Positions 27,327 through 36,584 of a stretch of 64,000 nucleotides of DNA are shown here, piece by piece. This stretch comes from Flammeovirgaceae bacterium UBA6059 (GTDB lineage: Bacteria > Bacteroidota > Bacteroidia > Cytophagales > Cyclobacteriaceae). The translations under genes and the position numbers were made by a program. The notes under the pieces are model-generated. The model saw only the letters and a list, made by a program, of their open reading frames with translations. It was not told the DNA's origin and did no database searches. The stretch's first letter is position 1. The number at the start of each line of letters is the position of its first letter. The stretch covers positions 474,764-538,763 of the forward strand of contig DIYH01000002.1 in assembly GCA_002435755.1 (NCBI GenBank), written 5' to 3'.

Positions 27327-28061
27327 ATGAACCGGAAGGAATGGTTTGGTGATTGGTTTAACTCACCGTACTATCATGTACTGTACGGCCATAGAGATCA
27401 TGAGGAAGCACAATTCTTCATTGACAACTTTGTACGTCATATCAAGGTGGATATCAACAGTAGCGTGCTGGATGTGGCTTGTGGTAAAGGCCGACATGCG
27501 ATCTACCTCAATGCTAAAGGCTTTGAGGTCACCGGGATCGATCTTTCACCCGAGAATATCAAAGAGGCAAGGCAGTCATCCAACGAGAAATTGAAGTTCG
27601 ATGTACATGACATGCGTGAGATTTACGCTCAATCATCTTTCGATATTGCTATGAATCTTTTCACCAGCTTCGGTTACTTCGAAACTGATGAGGAGCATGC
27701 TCAGGCCATCCGGTCCATTGCAGCGGCCATCAAGCCTGGAGGCCACTTCCTATTAGATTTTCTTAATCCTTTCGTAGTTATCAACAATCTCGTAAGTGAG
27801 GAAGTCAAACAGATCAATGGGACCTCTTTCAATATTAAAAAGAGCTATGATGGGGAATTTATTTGGAAGGATATTCATTTTACTCATGCTGAAAAGAAAC
27901 ACCATTATCAAGAGAAAGTGAAGGCCATCAGACGCGTTGAGTTCCTTGACTATTTTGAGCAGGCCGGTCTCAATGTTGAAGAGGTTTTTGGTGACTACTC
28001 TTTGAACACATATTCGGCAGAGGAGTCTGACAGGTTGATCTTTCTTACCAGAAAATGCTGA
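27327..28061 (+). CDS. SAM-dependent methyltransferase (class I)
   Basis: 244 residues. The Rossmann motif I is LDVACGKGRHAIYL (about 50-63), followed by VTGIDLSPENI and the late motif IAAAIKPGGHFLLDFLNP. Substrate unknown; small-molecule or protein methylation are both possible. It starts 2 bases after apbE and overlaps the ZIP transporter start by 7 bases, giving a compact three-gene operon. Confidence 0.9.
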   Translation: MNRKEWFGDWFNSPYYHVLYGHRDHEEAQFFIDNFVRHIKVDINSSVLDVACGKGRHAIYLNAKGFEVTGIDLSPENIKEARQSSNEKLKFDVHDMREIYAQSSFDIAMNLFTSFGYFETDEEHAQAIRSIAAAIKPGGHFLLDFLNPFVVINNLVSEEVKQINGTSFNIKKSYDGEFIWKDIHFTHAEKKHHYQEKVKAIRRVEFLDYFEQAGLNVEEVFGDYSLNTYSAEESDRLIFLTRKC

Positions 28062-28786
28062 GCAATTCACTCATATTATTTATTACAAGCCTGTTTGGCG
28101 GCCTAGCGGTCTATTTGCTACCGAAGCTTTCTGACAAGCAACTCAAGATGCCGTTGGTATTTGCTGGTTCTTACCTGTTTGCAATTACTATTATACATAT
28201 TATGCCGGAGCTTTTCCATTCCGATATGGAAGGCAATAAAATTGGGTTATTAGTATTGCTGGGATTCTTCTTCCAGTATTTTCTGGAGTTTTTCACGGCC
28301 GGAGTAGAGCACGGACACATGCATAAGCACACGCATGACCACCATCATTCCACAGGTAGCATCTACATGTTGATGATTGGTCTTGCACTCCATGCATTCC
28401 TTGAAGGCACATTGATCTCACATCCTTCAGAATTGCACGAGCATCACGACTCCACTCCGTTATTACTTGGTATTGTGCTACACAAGATGCCGGCGGCATT
28501 TGCTTTGATGTCGGTATTGACATGTGAGTTTAGTAAGAAGACGATCCCTATAATTCTCCTCGTGATCTTCTCATTTATGAGTCCGATCGGGCTCATTTCG
28601 GGAGAGTTTATGCACCTATCGGAAAATGGTGTCGTAATGCTTTTTGCTTTTGTAAGTGGCAACTTCCTTCATATATCGACTACTATTTTTATTGAATCAG
28701 CCCCAGAACACAGTTGGAGCTGGCAGAAAGTAACGATGAGCGTAATTGGCGCTGCAGTAGCGATCATTGCTGAGATGATGATTTAG
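28055..28786 (+). CDS. ZIP family metal transporter
   Basis: 243 residues with about eight membrane helices. A histidine-rich loop (about 86-98, HGHMHKHTHDHHH) and helices with the metal-site histidines (LALHAFLEGTLI and VLHKMPAAFAL) are typical of ZIP carriers, which bring Zn2+, Fe2+ or Mn2+ into the cytoplasm. It is the last gene of the apbE operon and converges with the PagL-like gene with a 4-base overlap. Confidence 0.9.
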   Translation: MLSNSLILFITSLFGGLAVYLLPKLSDKQLKMPLVFAGSYLFAITIIHIMPELFHSDMEGNKIGLLVLLGFFFQYFLEFFTAGVEHGHMHKHTHDHHHSTGSIYMLMIGLALHAFLEGTLISHPSELHEHHDSTPLLLGIVLHKMPAAFALMSVLTCEFSKKTIPIILLVIFSFMSPIGLISGEFMHLSENGVVMLFAFVSGNFLHISTTIFIESAPEHSWSWQKVTMSVIGAAVAIIAEMMI

Positions 28787-29868
28787 TAGATCAGGTAGCC
28801 CAATCTCAAATCCAGATTATCGGCCACATGGCCATGGGCCAGAAGTGAAGTGCCTACCTGCCAGCGCTCACCGAGGCGATAGAGTATCTCATAGCGTTGA
28901 TAGAAATCTCTGTTACCGGCCAGCTCATCACGAAGAACATACCAGCCAAGTTGCTGATTGAAAGTCAATCGACCAAAGACAAAGTTATGACCAAGCATAA
29001 GTCCAATGATGTATGGGTCAATGGGTACATCATTTGTAGTAGTGGATTGAGCATTCGAGCCATCTCTAACGATTTCAATGCCTATATTGAGTGCATTAGT
29101 ATGGGTAAAATGATAGAGAGCTCCGCCTGATATGCCCAGAAGTAGTGCACGACTGTTATCAGTGCCTGATAAGGTGTCTGTATCGACTTCCGGTAGAGTG
29201 CCAAATGCTCTTATATAGCCGCCTAGTTTACCTTTTTGATCGTTTTTCTTTTCTCGAGCTTCCAGTTTGATAGGTTGAGGATGATACTTGATCCCGGTTG
29301 TCCAGGTTGGAAAGTTCATCCCCTTATTGGGTTGCTTCATACCACCATTGGAAATATGATTGTAGTGCAAGCCTGCTGTCAAGGTCACGTGATCAGAAAG
29401 CCGATAATTGGCGTTAGGGCCTAGTACTAAGAGAAAGCTGACTGGTGCGCTGTAGAATGTGTTTTGCGGATTGTCTATCGGGTCATGTACTTGGGTGAGA
29501 TAGGTAATCCCTGCTCCAGCCCTTAGGCTAAAAAACACCCTATTCCGGTAGCTAAGGTAGGGTTCGGCGAAGTAAGTTAGGTTGTACGAGCTACCTAGCT
29601 GTTGCCTGTTTTGGTAGTTGAAGTAGTTGAAAGAAAGCCCGACTTGTCCATAGCAATTACAACTTTCCCAAGCCTTATCGGAAGTTTTGATCCTGCTCCA
29701 GTCGAGTTGTATTCCGATAGGTGAAGACTGAGAAATGGCTTTAAGCTCACTGGAATGAGGGATGATCCAACCATAGTGGCCCGATATCCCATAAATGGAG
29801 CTGTGCTGTGCTAGAAGATCTGGTGTAAACAGTAGTAATCCAAAAAACGCAATCCACAAACGAGACAT
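28783..29868 (-). CDS. PagL-like acyloxyacyl hydrolase (lipid A 3-O-deacylase)
   Basis: 361 residues with signal peptide (cleavage after LLAQ). The segment HYNHISNGGMKQPNKGMNF contains the His-x-Ser of the PagL active site in the barrel, and the sequence alternates like an outer-membrane barrel. PagL enzymes remove the 3-O acyl chain from lipid A. At 361 residues it is longer than PagL of Proteobacteria (about 150-180); the extra C-terminal half looks like additional barrel strands. Possible envelope remodelling role; convergent with the ZIP gene. Confidence 0.8.
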   Translation of the reverse strand: MSRLWIAFFGLLLFTPDLLAQHSSIYGISGHYGWIIPHSSELKAISQSSPIGIQLDWSRIKTSDKAWESCNCYGQVGLSFNYFNYQNRQQLGSSYNLTYFAEPYLSYRNRVFFSLRAGAGITYLTQVHDPIDNPQNTFYSAPVSFLLVLGPNANYRLSDHVTLTAGLHYNHISNGGMKQPNKGMNFPTWTTGIKYHPQPIKLEAREKKNDQKGKLGGYIRAFGTLPEVDTDTLSGTDNSRALLLGISGGALYHFTHTNALNIGIEIVRDGSNAQSTTTNDVPIDPYIIGLMLGHNFVFGRLTFNQQLGWYVLRDELAGNRDFYQRYEILYRLGERWQVGTSLLAHGHVADNLDLRLGYLIY

Positions 29869-29924
29869 AACCCTAACGATATCGATCGTAAAGTTAACGG
29901 AGAGGATTGAAACAGAGTGTACCT

Positions 29925-29956
29925 AAAAGAAAAGCCCTGATGTTGTGCATCAGGGC
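29925..29956 (-). terminator. Intrinsic terminator of nrdBA
   Basis: On the minus strand GCCCTGATG (29956-29948) pairs perfectly with CATCAGGGC (29942-29934), 5-base loop, followed by TTTTCTTTT. It lies about 30 bases after the nrdA stop. Confidence 0.9.
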
Positions 29957-29985
29957 ATCATAACAATTAATTCACATTCAAAATT

Positions 29986-32382
29986 TTAACCGCTGCACAT
30001 CTCGCAACCTTCCGGATCATCTAGTGAGCACTGGATGGCCTGTTGATTTTGTGCCTGCTGTGAAGTGACTTCTTGTGCTGATTGAGCCTGCTGTGACTTT
30101 GGCTGCTCCACTTGCTGCTTTTCTACGGTGAACTTGATTGCATCTGCTGCTGCTTTAGTTCTCAAATAGTACATGCCTGTTTTCAATCCGAGCTTCCAGG
30201 CATGGAAGTGCATTGAGGTCAACTTACCGAAATTAGCATCGATCATGTGTACATTCAGGCTCTGGCTTTGGCAGATATAAGCACCTCTGTCAGCACTCAT
30301 CTCAAGCACTTTTTTCTGAGATATCTCCCAAACGGTCTTGTAAAGTGCTTTGACATCATCAGGAATTTCGGCGATCCCCTGGATAGATCCATTGGCTTCA
30401 ATGATCCTGTTCTTCATATTATCATTCCAAAGGCCAAGTTTGATAAGGTCTTTCATCAAGTGCTTATTCACAATGATGAACTCACCTGAGAGTACCCTTC
30501 TAGTATAAATATTGGAAGTATATGGCTCGAAGCATTCATTGTTACCTAAGATCTGAGAAGTGGAAGCGGTCGGCATAGGTGCTACCAACAATGAGTTGCG
30601 CACACCATTTTTCTTTACTTTCTGCTTTAGATCTGTCCAATCCCAGCGGCCAGAATCAGGATTTACACCCCACATATCAAATTGGAATATACCTTTTGAT
30701 ACTGGAGAACCTTTGAACGTCTCATAAGCACCTTCTTTCTGTGCGATCTCCATAGAAGTCTCCATCGCTGCGAAATAGATGGTCTCGAAGATTTCCTTGT
30801 TGAGTTGCTTCGCCTCATCAGAATCGAATGGCAGGCGCATTAATGCAAATGTATCAGCTAACCCTTGCACACCTAATCCAATCGGACGATGACGCTTGTT
30901 GGAGTTTTCAGCCTCGGGTACCGGGTAGTAATTCACATCAATCACCTTGTTGAGATTACGTGTCGCAACCTTTGTGATTTTATACAATGAATCGTGATCG
31001 AAAGTACCGTCTTCTGCTACGAATTTTGGTAGCGAAATAGAAGCTAGGTTACATACTGCTACTTCATCAGGAGCAGTGTACTCTATGATCTCTGTACACA
31101 GATTCGAAGACTTGATGGTTCCAAGGTTCTTCTGATTAGACTTTTTGTTGGCCGAATCTTTGAAGAGCATATAAGGAGTACCAGTCTCGATTTGCGCCTC
31201 GAGGATCTCAAACCAAAGCTCCTGTGCTTTTACTGTCTTACGGGCTCTACCTTCCTTTTCATACTTTTCATAAAGCTTCTCAAACTCTTCACCATGGCAT
31301 TCTGCTAAGCCTGGCGCCTCGTTAGGGCAAAATAGCGACCAATCTTCATTGGCCTCTACACGCTTCATAAAGAGGTCAGACACCCATAGTGCGTAAAATA
31401 GATCTCTTGCTCTTAGCTCTTCCTTGCCATGATTTTTCTTCATTTGAAGAAAGTCAAAGATGTCTGCATGCCATGGCTCTAGATAAATGGCAAAGCTTCC
31501 TTTACGCTTACCACCGCCTTGATCAACATAACGTGCTGTCATGTCGAAGTTGCGCAGCATAGGTACGATACCATTAGATACACCATTGGTGCCCTTGATA
31601 TAGCTACCTGTTGCGCGCACATTGTGGATGCTGAGACCAATACCACCGGCAGACTGTGAGATTTTGGCGCATTGCTTCAGCGTATCGTAGATGCCATCGA
31701 TGCTGTCTTCCTTCATAGTAAGTAGGAAGCAAGATGAAAGCTGTGGTTTGGGAGTGCCCGCATTGAACAATGTAGGAGTAGCGTGGGTAAACCACTTTTC
31801 ACTTAGTAGGTTGTAAGTCTCAATTGCAGCTTCTATATCCTCCTTATGGATACCTACTGCCACTCTCATCAACATATGCTGAGGGCGTTCTACGATTTTA
31901 CCATCCAGACGCATTAGATAAGATCGCTCTAATGTCTTAAACCCAAAGTAATCGTAGCTAAAGTCCCTATCGTAAATAATGCTTGAATCCAGAAGAGCGG
32001 CATTTTTCTTTATAATACCATAGACCTCAGTAGAGATTAAAGACGCATTTTCTCCCGTTTTAGAATCTATGTAGGTATAGAGCCTTTTCATCGTATTAGA
32101 AAAGGACTTGCTTGTGGTTTTATGTAGGTTGGATATGGCTATCCTCGCTGCAAGCGTGGCATAATCCGGATGTCTTGTGGTCATAGAAGCAGCCGTCTCT
32201 GCTGCCAGGTTATCCAACTCCTGTGTAGTCACTCCATCGTAGATACCGTCGATTACTTTTTTAGCGATATCGATCGTCTCGATGTATTGCATATTGAGAC
32301 CATAGCACAATTTGTCTATGCGTGCTGTGATCTTATCAAACTTTACTGATTCGCGTCTTCCGTCTCTTTTTATTACAAACAT
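29986..32382 (-). CDS. nrdA: Ribonucleoside-diphosphate reductase, alpha chain
   Basis: 798 residues. N-terminal ATP-cone (about 1-90; RDGRRESVKFDKITARID), then the large-subunit core with the active-site cysteines (QLSSCFLL, EVAVCNLASISLP, GNNECFEPYTSN) and, at the C-terminus, a Gln-rich linker and EGCEMCSG with the CxxC that re-reduces the active site. It converts NDPs to dNDPs with the R2 radical. The ATP-cone implies dATP feedback. It follows nrdB by 25 bases in the same direction (order beta-alpha). The linker is longer and more Gln-rich than usual. Confidence 0.98.
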   Translation of the reverse strand: MFVIKRDGRRESVKFDKITARIDKLCYGLNMQYIETIDIAKKVIDGIYDGVTTQELDNLAAETAASMTTRHPDYATLAARIAISNLHKTTSKSFSNTMKRLYTYIDSKTGENASLISTEVYGIIKKNAALLDSSIIYDRDFSYDYFGFKTLERSYLMRLDGKIVERPQHMLMRVAVGIHKEDIEAAIETYNLLSEKWFTHATPTLFNAGTPKPQLSSCFLLTMKEDSIDGIYDTLKQCAKISQSAGGIGLSIHNVRATGSYIKGTNGVSNGIVPMLRNFDMTARYVDQGGGKRKGSFAIYLEPWHADIFDFLQMKKNHGKEELRARDLFYALWVSDLFMKRVEANEDWSLFCPNEAPGLAECHGEEFEKLYEKYEKEGRARKTVKAQELWFEILEAQIETGTPYMLFKDSANKKSNQKNLGTIKSSNLCTEIIEYTAPDEVAVCNLASISLPKFVAEDGTFDHDSLYKITKVATRNLNKVIDVNYYPVPEAENSNKRHRPIGLGVQGLADTFALMRLPFDSDEAKQLNKEIFETIYFAAMETSMEIAQKEGAYETFKGSPVSKGIFQFDMWGVNPDSGRWDWTDLKQKVKKNGVRNSLLVAPMPTASTSQILGNNECFEPYTSNIYTRRVLSGEFIIVNKHLMKDLIKLGLWNDNMKNRIIEANGSIQGIAEIPDDVKALYKTVWEISQKKVLEMSADRGAYICQSQSLNVHMIDANFGKLTSMHFHAWKLGLKTGMYYLRTKAAADAIKFTVEKQQVEQPKSQQAQSAQEVTSQQAQNQQAIQCSLDDPEGCEMCSG

Positions 32383-32407
32383 TTTGCTCTTTTGGGTTTA
32401 AATAGGT

Positions 32408-33400
32408 CTAGAAATCTTCGTCAAGCGAGAATTTTGGTGATTCGTTTTCTGTGTCTTTTTTCAAAACGCCGGCTTTCTGGTATTCTGCTACTCGCTTCTC
32501 AAAAAAGTTGGTTTTTCCTTGAAGCGAAATCATTTCCATAAAGTCAAATGGGTTAGTGGCATTATATATTTTAGGGCATCCAAGCTCCAGGAGGAGCCTA
32601 TCGGCAACAAACTCGATATACTGGCACATGAGATCAGCGTTCATACCAATCAGTCTAACAGGGAGTGCTTCAGATACGAACTCTTGCTCGATAGTAACAG
32701 CGTCGCGAATGATCTCAATCACTGTTTCCTGGGATAATTTGTTATTTACGTGCTTGGTATAGAGATGACAAGCAAAATCACAGTGTAACCCTTCATCTCT
32801 TGAGATGAGTTCATTGGAGAAGGTGAGACCTGGCATTAGACCTCTTTTCTTCAACCAGAATATAGAACAGAAGCTACCTGAAAAGAAAATGCCTTCTACA
32901 GCAGCAAAAGCAATAAGTCGTTCCTGGAAGTTGCCCTTGTCGATCCATCTCAGCGCCCATTCTGCTTTCTTCTTTACCAGATCCATGGTTTCAATAGCAT
33001 GAAAGAGCTTATTCTTCTCAGTAGGATCTTTTACATAAGTATCTATTAGTAATGAGTAGGTCTCTGAGTGGATGTTCTCTATGGCAATCTGGAAACCATA
33101 GAAAAACTTAGCCTCCGTATACTGCACTTCCGACACGAAGTGCTCAGCAAGGTTTTCATTGACAATGCCGTCGCTAGCTGCGAAGAAAGCGAGTACATGT
33201 TTGATGAAGTGATGTTCGCCATCGTTGAGGTTCTCCCAATCTTTCAGGTCTTGACTGAGGTCGATCTCTTCGGCTGTCCAGAAACTGGCTTCTGCTTTCT
33301 TGTAAAACTCCCAGATATCAGCGTGCTGGATGGGAAAGATGACGAATCGATCTTTGTTCTCTTTTAATATTGGCTCGTCTAATTCAACTGCGTGGCTCAT
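32408..33400 (-). CDS. nrdB: Ribonucleoside-diphosphate reductase, beta chain (R2)
   Basis: 330 residues. Carboxylate/His iron ligands lie in FFAASDGIVNENL, AIENIHSETYSLL and ISRDEGLHCDFA, and the radical Tyr is probably in SETYSLLIDTY. The IENIHSETYSLLIDTYVKDP segment and the KKKAEWALRWI segment resemble eukaryotic R2 more than E. coli NrdB, a feature of Bacteroidota class Ia enzymes. It makes the di-iron tyrosyl radical needed by NrdA. It is preceded by a long untranslated stretch and starts the nrdBA operon. Confidence 0.97.
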   Translation of the reverse strand: MSHAVELDEPILKENKDRFVIFPIQHADIWEFYKKAEASFWTAEEIDLSQDLKDWENLNDGEHHFIKHVLAFFAASDGIVNENLAEHFVSEVQYTEAKFFYGFQIAIENIHSETYSLLIDTYVKDPTEKNKLFHAIETMDLVKKKAEWALRWIDKGNFQERLIAFAAVEGIFFSGSFCSIFWLKKRGLMPGLTFSNELISRDEGLHCDFACHLYTKHVNNKLSQETVIEIIRDAVTIEQEFVSEALPVRLIGMNADLMCQYIEFVADRLLLELGCPKIYNATNPFDFMEMISLQGKTNFFEKRVAEYQKAGVLKKDTENESPKFSLDEDF

Positions 33401-33797
33401 CTATTTTTCACTATTATATATTATTAAACATCACGTTTACGTCCCTTCCAAAGAGCTTTAGCAGAAGAACAAAGCATCCCTTTTGAGTGAATACAGTTAT
33501 TCCTCTGTTCTTTATTAGCTGGTGTATAATTTTCAGGGGTCAAGCCGGAAAGAAAAGAGCGCTTTTTCCAGCCGAGTGACACAAATATTATAAAAAGGGG
33601 GGTAAAAATCAAAGCTCCGAAACGGTCTGATGGACCTCTAAAATGACACACCTTTTTGGCGCATAATTGACTGAAAATAAGGGTTGAAGGAAAGACGAAT
33701 ACAATCTTAACTTTCAGGAAAATGGAGCGTATAAGAGGGTGGCCAAATCTGAAATTTTTTGAAAAATCTTTTTTGGTTGCTGAACTCAGAGGTTAGG
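33401..33797. other. Long nrdB upstream region, no gene supported
   Basis: About 400 bases with no convincing coding sequence (a 75-codon frame at 33424-33651 is rejected). It must hold the nrdBA promoter and leader on the minus strand and ends in the rplU promoter on the plus strand. The closest TAnnTTTG-like box on the minus strand is near TAATATTTG at about 33590-33598. I see no clean NrdR box pair and no known riboswitch. Confidence 0.5.
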
Positions 33798-33828
33798 TTT
33801 GAATATTACGTGGATTAGTCTATCTTTG
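33798..33828 (+). promoter_or_regulatory. Bacteroidota-type promoter of rplU-rpmA
   Basis: TTTG at 33798-33801, 19-base spacer, then TATCTTTG at 33821-33828. This is an exact match to the Bacteroidota consensus (TTTG-N19-TAnnTTTG) and lies 35 bases before the rplU ATG. Confidence 0.85.
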
Positions 33829-33863
33829 CAATCCATTTTTGGAGAAGTAATACAAAAAGCTAT

Positions 33864-34172
33864 ATGTACGCAATTGTTGATATCGCTGGTAAACAATTCA
33901 AAGTATCTAAGGATCAGTACGTTTACACTCCCAAATTAGAAGGAGACGAAGGTGCAGCCATAGAGTTTGATAACGTGTTGCTAGTGGATAATGATGGCAA
34001 AGTCAAAGTAGGTCAGCCTACAGTGAAAGGGGCTAAGGTTTCTGGTAAGATACTAGGTCATGGCAAAGACGACAAGGTCATTGTTTTCAAGAAGAAAAGA
34101 AGAAAGGGATACAAGAAGAAGAACGGCCACAGACAGGAGTTCTCTAAAGTATTAATCGAAGACATTAAATAA
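33864..34172 (+). CDS. rplU: Large ribosomal subunit protein bL21
   Basis: 102 residues, standard length. Starts MYAIVDIAGKQFKVSKDQ and carries the basic loop KKKRRKGYKKKNGHRQ that contacts 23S rRNA. It is followed 9 bases later by rpmA, the universal pair. A strong promoter is upstream and a terminator follows rpmA. Confidence 0.98.
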   Translation: MYAIVDIAGKQFKVSKDQYVYTPKLEGDEGAAIEFDNVLLVDNDGKVKVGQPTVKGAKVSGKILGHGKDDKVIVFKKKRRKGYKKKNGHRQEFSKVLIEDIK

Positions 34173-34181
34173 GAATCAACC

Positions 34182-34442
34182 ATGGCACACAAAAAAGGAG
34201 TCGGTAGTTCTAAAAACGGTAGAGAGTCGCATAGTAAACGACTTGGTGTAAAAATATATGGAGGTCAACAAGCTATCGCTGGTAACATCATTGTACGTCA
34301 GCGTGGCACACAACATCATCCTGGTGCTAACGTAGGCCTTGGAAAGGATCATACTTTGTTTGCTCTGATTGACGGAACGGTAGAGTTCAAGAAAGGTAGA
34401 GCTAACAGATCATATGTCTCTGTTGTCCCGATAGAGGCTTAG
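34182..34442 (+). CDS. rpmA: Large ribosomal subunit protein bL27
   Basis: 86 residues. MAHKKGVGSSKNGRESHSKRLGVK is the canonical N-terminus; the tail reaches the peptidyl-transferase centre. There is no N-terminal cleavage extension of the kind seen in Firmicutes. Second gene of the rplU-rpmA operon. Confidence 0.98.
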   Translation: MAHKKGVGSSKNGRESHSKRLGVKIYGGQQAIAGNIIVRQRGTQHHPGANVGLGKDHTLFALIDGTVEFKKGRANRSYVSVVPIEA

Positions 34443-34466
34443 AAGAATTTTAAAAGTTAAATCAGG

Positions 34467-34497
34467 ACCCATGGTTTGAAAAAGCCATGGGTTTTTT
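34467..34497 (+). terminator. Intrinsic terminator of rplU-rpmA
   Basis: ACCCATGG (34467-34474) pairs with CCATGGGT (34485-34492), followed by a run of six T. Its T-run touches the stop of the convergent lipoprotein gene at 34496. Confidence 0.88.
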
Positions 34498-34930
34498 ATT
34501 GCTTCCGATAGAGGACTTCTGAGTTGGTGAAAAGCAAGTTGCCAAAGCCACCCGATACTTGAGAGCCCTTCAACAACAGGATATCGCCGCGATAGCTAGG
34601 ATCGAAGCGATGGACAGATGAGCCATCATTATAATCTATAGTAATTCTGCCCAGGCTATCTTCAGCCCATAAGATGTCTTGATCGGTAGGTAATCCAATA
34701 ACTGGAACATCAAGTAATACGAAACCCGTGCCATCGCTATTGAATCGGTACGTGCCGGTCTCAAAGTAGGTCGCTCCAAATATCACTTCCCCCCCTCTGA
34801 CTTGCTCTACTTCATGGGTAATTACATCCCAAGTACCGACTACAGAGTTGTTGTCTTCTTCGTCTTTACAACCCATGAGTAGCACCATGATGAGTGCGAC
34901 TTTAGCAACGAATACCTGCGCGGTTCTCAA
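34496..34930 (-). CDS. Small lipocalin-like lipoprotein
   Basis: 144 residues. Lipobox VLLMGCKDEED, then a GTWDVITHE segment and a run of beta-strands (YRFNSDGTGFVLL, RITIDYNDGSSVHRF) typical of the 'lipocalin-like' Bacteroidota lipoproteins of unknown ligand. It stands downstream of and convergent with rpmA, and co-directional with the rhomboid gene's operon on its far side. Function unknown. Confidence 0.75.
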   Translation of the reverse strand: MRTAQVFVAKVALIMVLLMGCKDEEDNNSVVGTWDVITHEVEQVRGGEVIFGATYFETGTYRFNSDGTGFVLLDVPVIGLPTDQDILWAEDSLGRITIDYNDGSSVHRFDPSYRGDILLLKGSQVSGGFGNLLFTNSEVLYRKQ

Positions 34931-34985
34931 CTTTCAAAACATTTTTACAGCAAACGTGACTGCAAAAATAACGTTATCTCAAATA

Positions 34986-35603
34986 TCAGAACAGCCGAAA
35001 TTGGCTTATTTGTTCCAAAAACGATGGTAACGCGCCTGGGCTGATGATCAAACTAAAAATTACTCCAAAGAAAGCGCCTATCAAGTGGGCCTGGTGATTG
35101 ATGTTATCAGACATAGCCCTGCCTTGATAGACAGAATAGATGACATATAAAATGCCAATAATAAAACCAGGCAGGCAAATGAAATAAAGGCAAATATCAT
35201 TCAATGGCATGTAGAGAATACTGCTGAATACCATGGCGCTAACAGCGCCAGATGCCCCTAGTGAATTATAGCCCTGAAAATCTTTGTATTTGAAATAACT
35301 AGGTAAGTCAGATACAATGATCGCGAGGAGGTACATTACCACAAAAAAGGTAGGTCCGGAGGGGCCTAATACATAGGTGTAAATCTGTTCTACATTTCGA
35401 CCAAAGAAATAGAACGTAAACATGTTGAACCCGAGGTGCACCCAACCGTCATGAATAAATCCCGAACTAAGGAAACGATAAACCTGGCCGTTTCGAGCGA
35501 TTTGATAAGGGTTGAACATCCAACCGTAGTACATCCCGGGTTTATTCCATGCGCTAACGCTGGTGGCCACAGTGACGATAATAATGATGAGTGTGTATGA
35601 CAT
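34986..35603 (-). CDS. Rhomboid-family intramembrane serine protease
   Basis: 205 residues with about six membrane helices. The catalytic Ser is in NSLGASGAVSAMV and the catalytic His in NHQAHLIGAFFG; the L1-loop region HLGFNMFTFYFFG is also present. It cleaves membrane-embedded substrates. It sits 3 bases after the polyprenyl synthetase gene, so it belongs to the rnr-prenyl synthase-rhomboid run on the minus strand. Confidence 0.92.
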   Translation of the reverse strand: MSYTLIIIIVTVATSVSAWNKPGMYYGWMFNPYQIARNGQVYRFLSSGFIHDGWVHLGFNMFTFYFFGRNVEQIYTYVLGPSGPTFFVVMYLLAIIVSDLPSYFKYKDFQGYNSLGASGAVSAMVFSSILYMPLNDICLYFICLPGFIIGILYVIYSVYQGRAMSDNINHQAHLIGAFFGVIFSLIISPGALPSFLEQISQFRLF

Positions 35604-35606
35604 GGG

Positions 35607-36584
35607 TTATTTGTCTCTATGGTATAGATAGTCCGCAAACTCCTTCAGTGGTGCTTTGCGACTGTCGGGAATGTCGATGGAAGCAAGGGCTTGATAACCC
35701 TGATCGAAGTAATCCTGAATGACTTTATCTGTCAGCTGCCTGATAGCAAGCTGCTCATAGATTGCTGTTACTGCCTTGACTTTCTGCTCTTTATCAAAGT
35801 CTTTTTTGGCTATCCAATCCGTTAAGATTCTAGCCGTTTCACCTTCTGCTATTTTGAGTGCATTGATCAGCAAAAATGTCTTTTTGTTGGCGATAATATC
35901 TCCTCCGACCTGCTTGCCAAACTTTTTCTTATCAGAAAACACGTCAAGTAGATCGTCCTTCAATTGAAAACCCACACCAATCTTTTCACCAAACGTGCAG
36001 AGCAGCTCGGTATCTTTTTGCGGTAGCCCTGCCAAAGTGCCACCCAATCGAAGGCTCATTCCAAGTAGCACTGCTGTTTTGAGCCGTATCATCTCAAGAT
36101 ATTCCTCGACGGTGACGTCAGATCGCCGCTCGAAATTCATGTCGATCTGTTGTCCTTCACAAACTTCTACTGCGCATTTATTGAACATGTGGATAATTGC
36201 TGGTAACAGCTTTGGTTCGACATCCAATAGCAGATCATAAGCCTTGACCAGCATCGCATCACCAGACAGGATCGCGATGTTCTCGTCCCAACGCTTATGG
36301 ACAGTAGGTTGCCCTCGTCGAATGGGTGCTTCATCCATGATATCGTCATGCATGAGCGTAAAGTTGTGAAAAACCTCAACGGCCATGGCAGGTTTGAGGA
36401 TAGATTCCCAATCATCTTTGCCTAGCTGATAGGCAAGCAGGGCCAACATAGGACGCAATCGCTTGCCACCAAGCTTCAATATGTAGCGGATCGGCTCGTA
36501 CAGCTCCTTAGGGTGCTGCCCAAAAGGCTCATTTTCTATGGCCTCACCTAACTTGGCGAGATAGGGTTGGAAGGTATTGCTCAT
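35607..36584 (-). CDS. trans-Polyprenyl diphosphate synthase
   Basis: 325 residues of the all-alpha isoprenyl synthase family. First Asp-rich motif LMHDDIMDEAP, second FQLKDDLLDVF, with KLGGKRLRPML upstream. It elongates allylic diphosphates with IPP; farnesyl/geranylgeranyl versus octaprenyl length cannot be decided by eye. Its start overlaps the rnr stop (4 bases). Confidence 0.93.
   Translation of the reverse strand: MSNTFQPYLAKLGEAIENEPFGQHPKELYEPIRYILKLGGKRLRPMLALLAYQLGKDDWESILKPAMAVEVFHNFTLMHDDIMDEAPIRRGQPTVHKRWDENIAILSGDAMLVKAYDLLLDVEPKLLPAIIHMFNKCAVEVCEGQQIDMNFERRSDVTVEEYLEMIRLKTAVLLGMSLRLGGTLAGLPQKDTELLCTFGEKIGVGFQLKDDLLDVFSDKKKFGKQVGGDIIANKKTFLLINALKIAEGETARILTDWIAKKDFDKEQKVKAVTAIYEQLAIRQLTDKVIQDYFDQGYQALASIDIPDSRKAPLKEFADYLYHRDK

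Noticed and set aside
33424..33651. 75-codon open frame upstream of nrdB
   Set aside because: No signal, composition or recognisable motif; it lies in a likely leader region and its codons look random.
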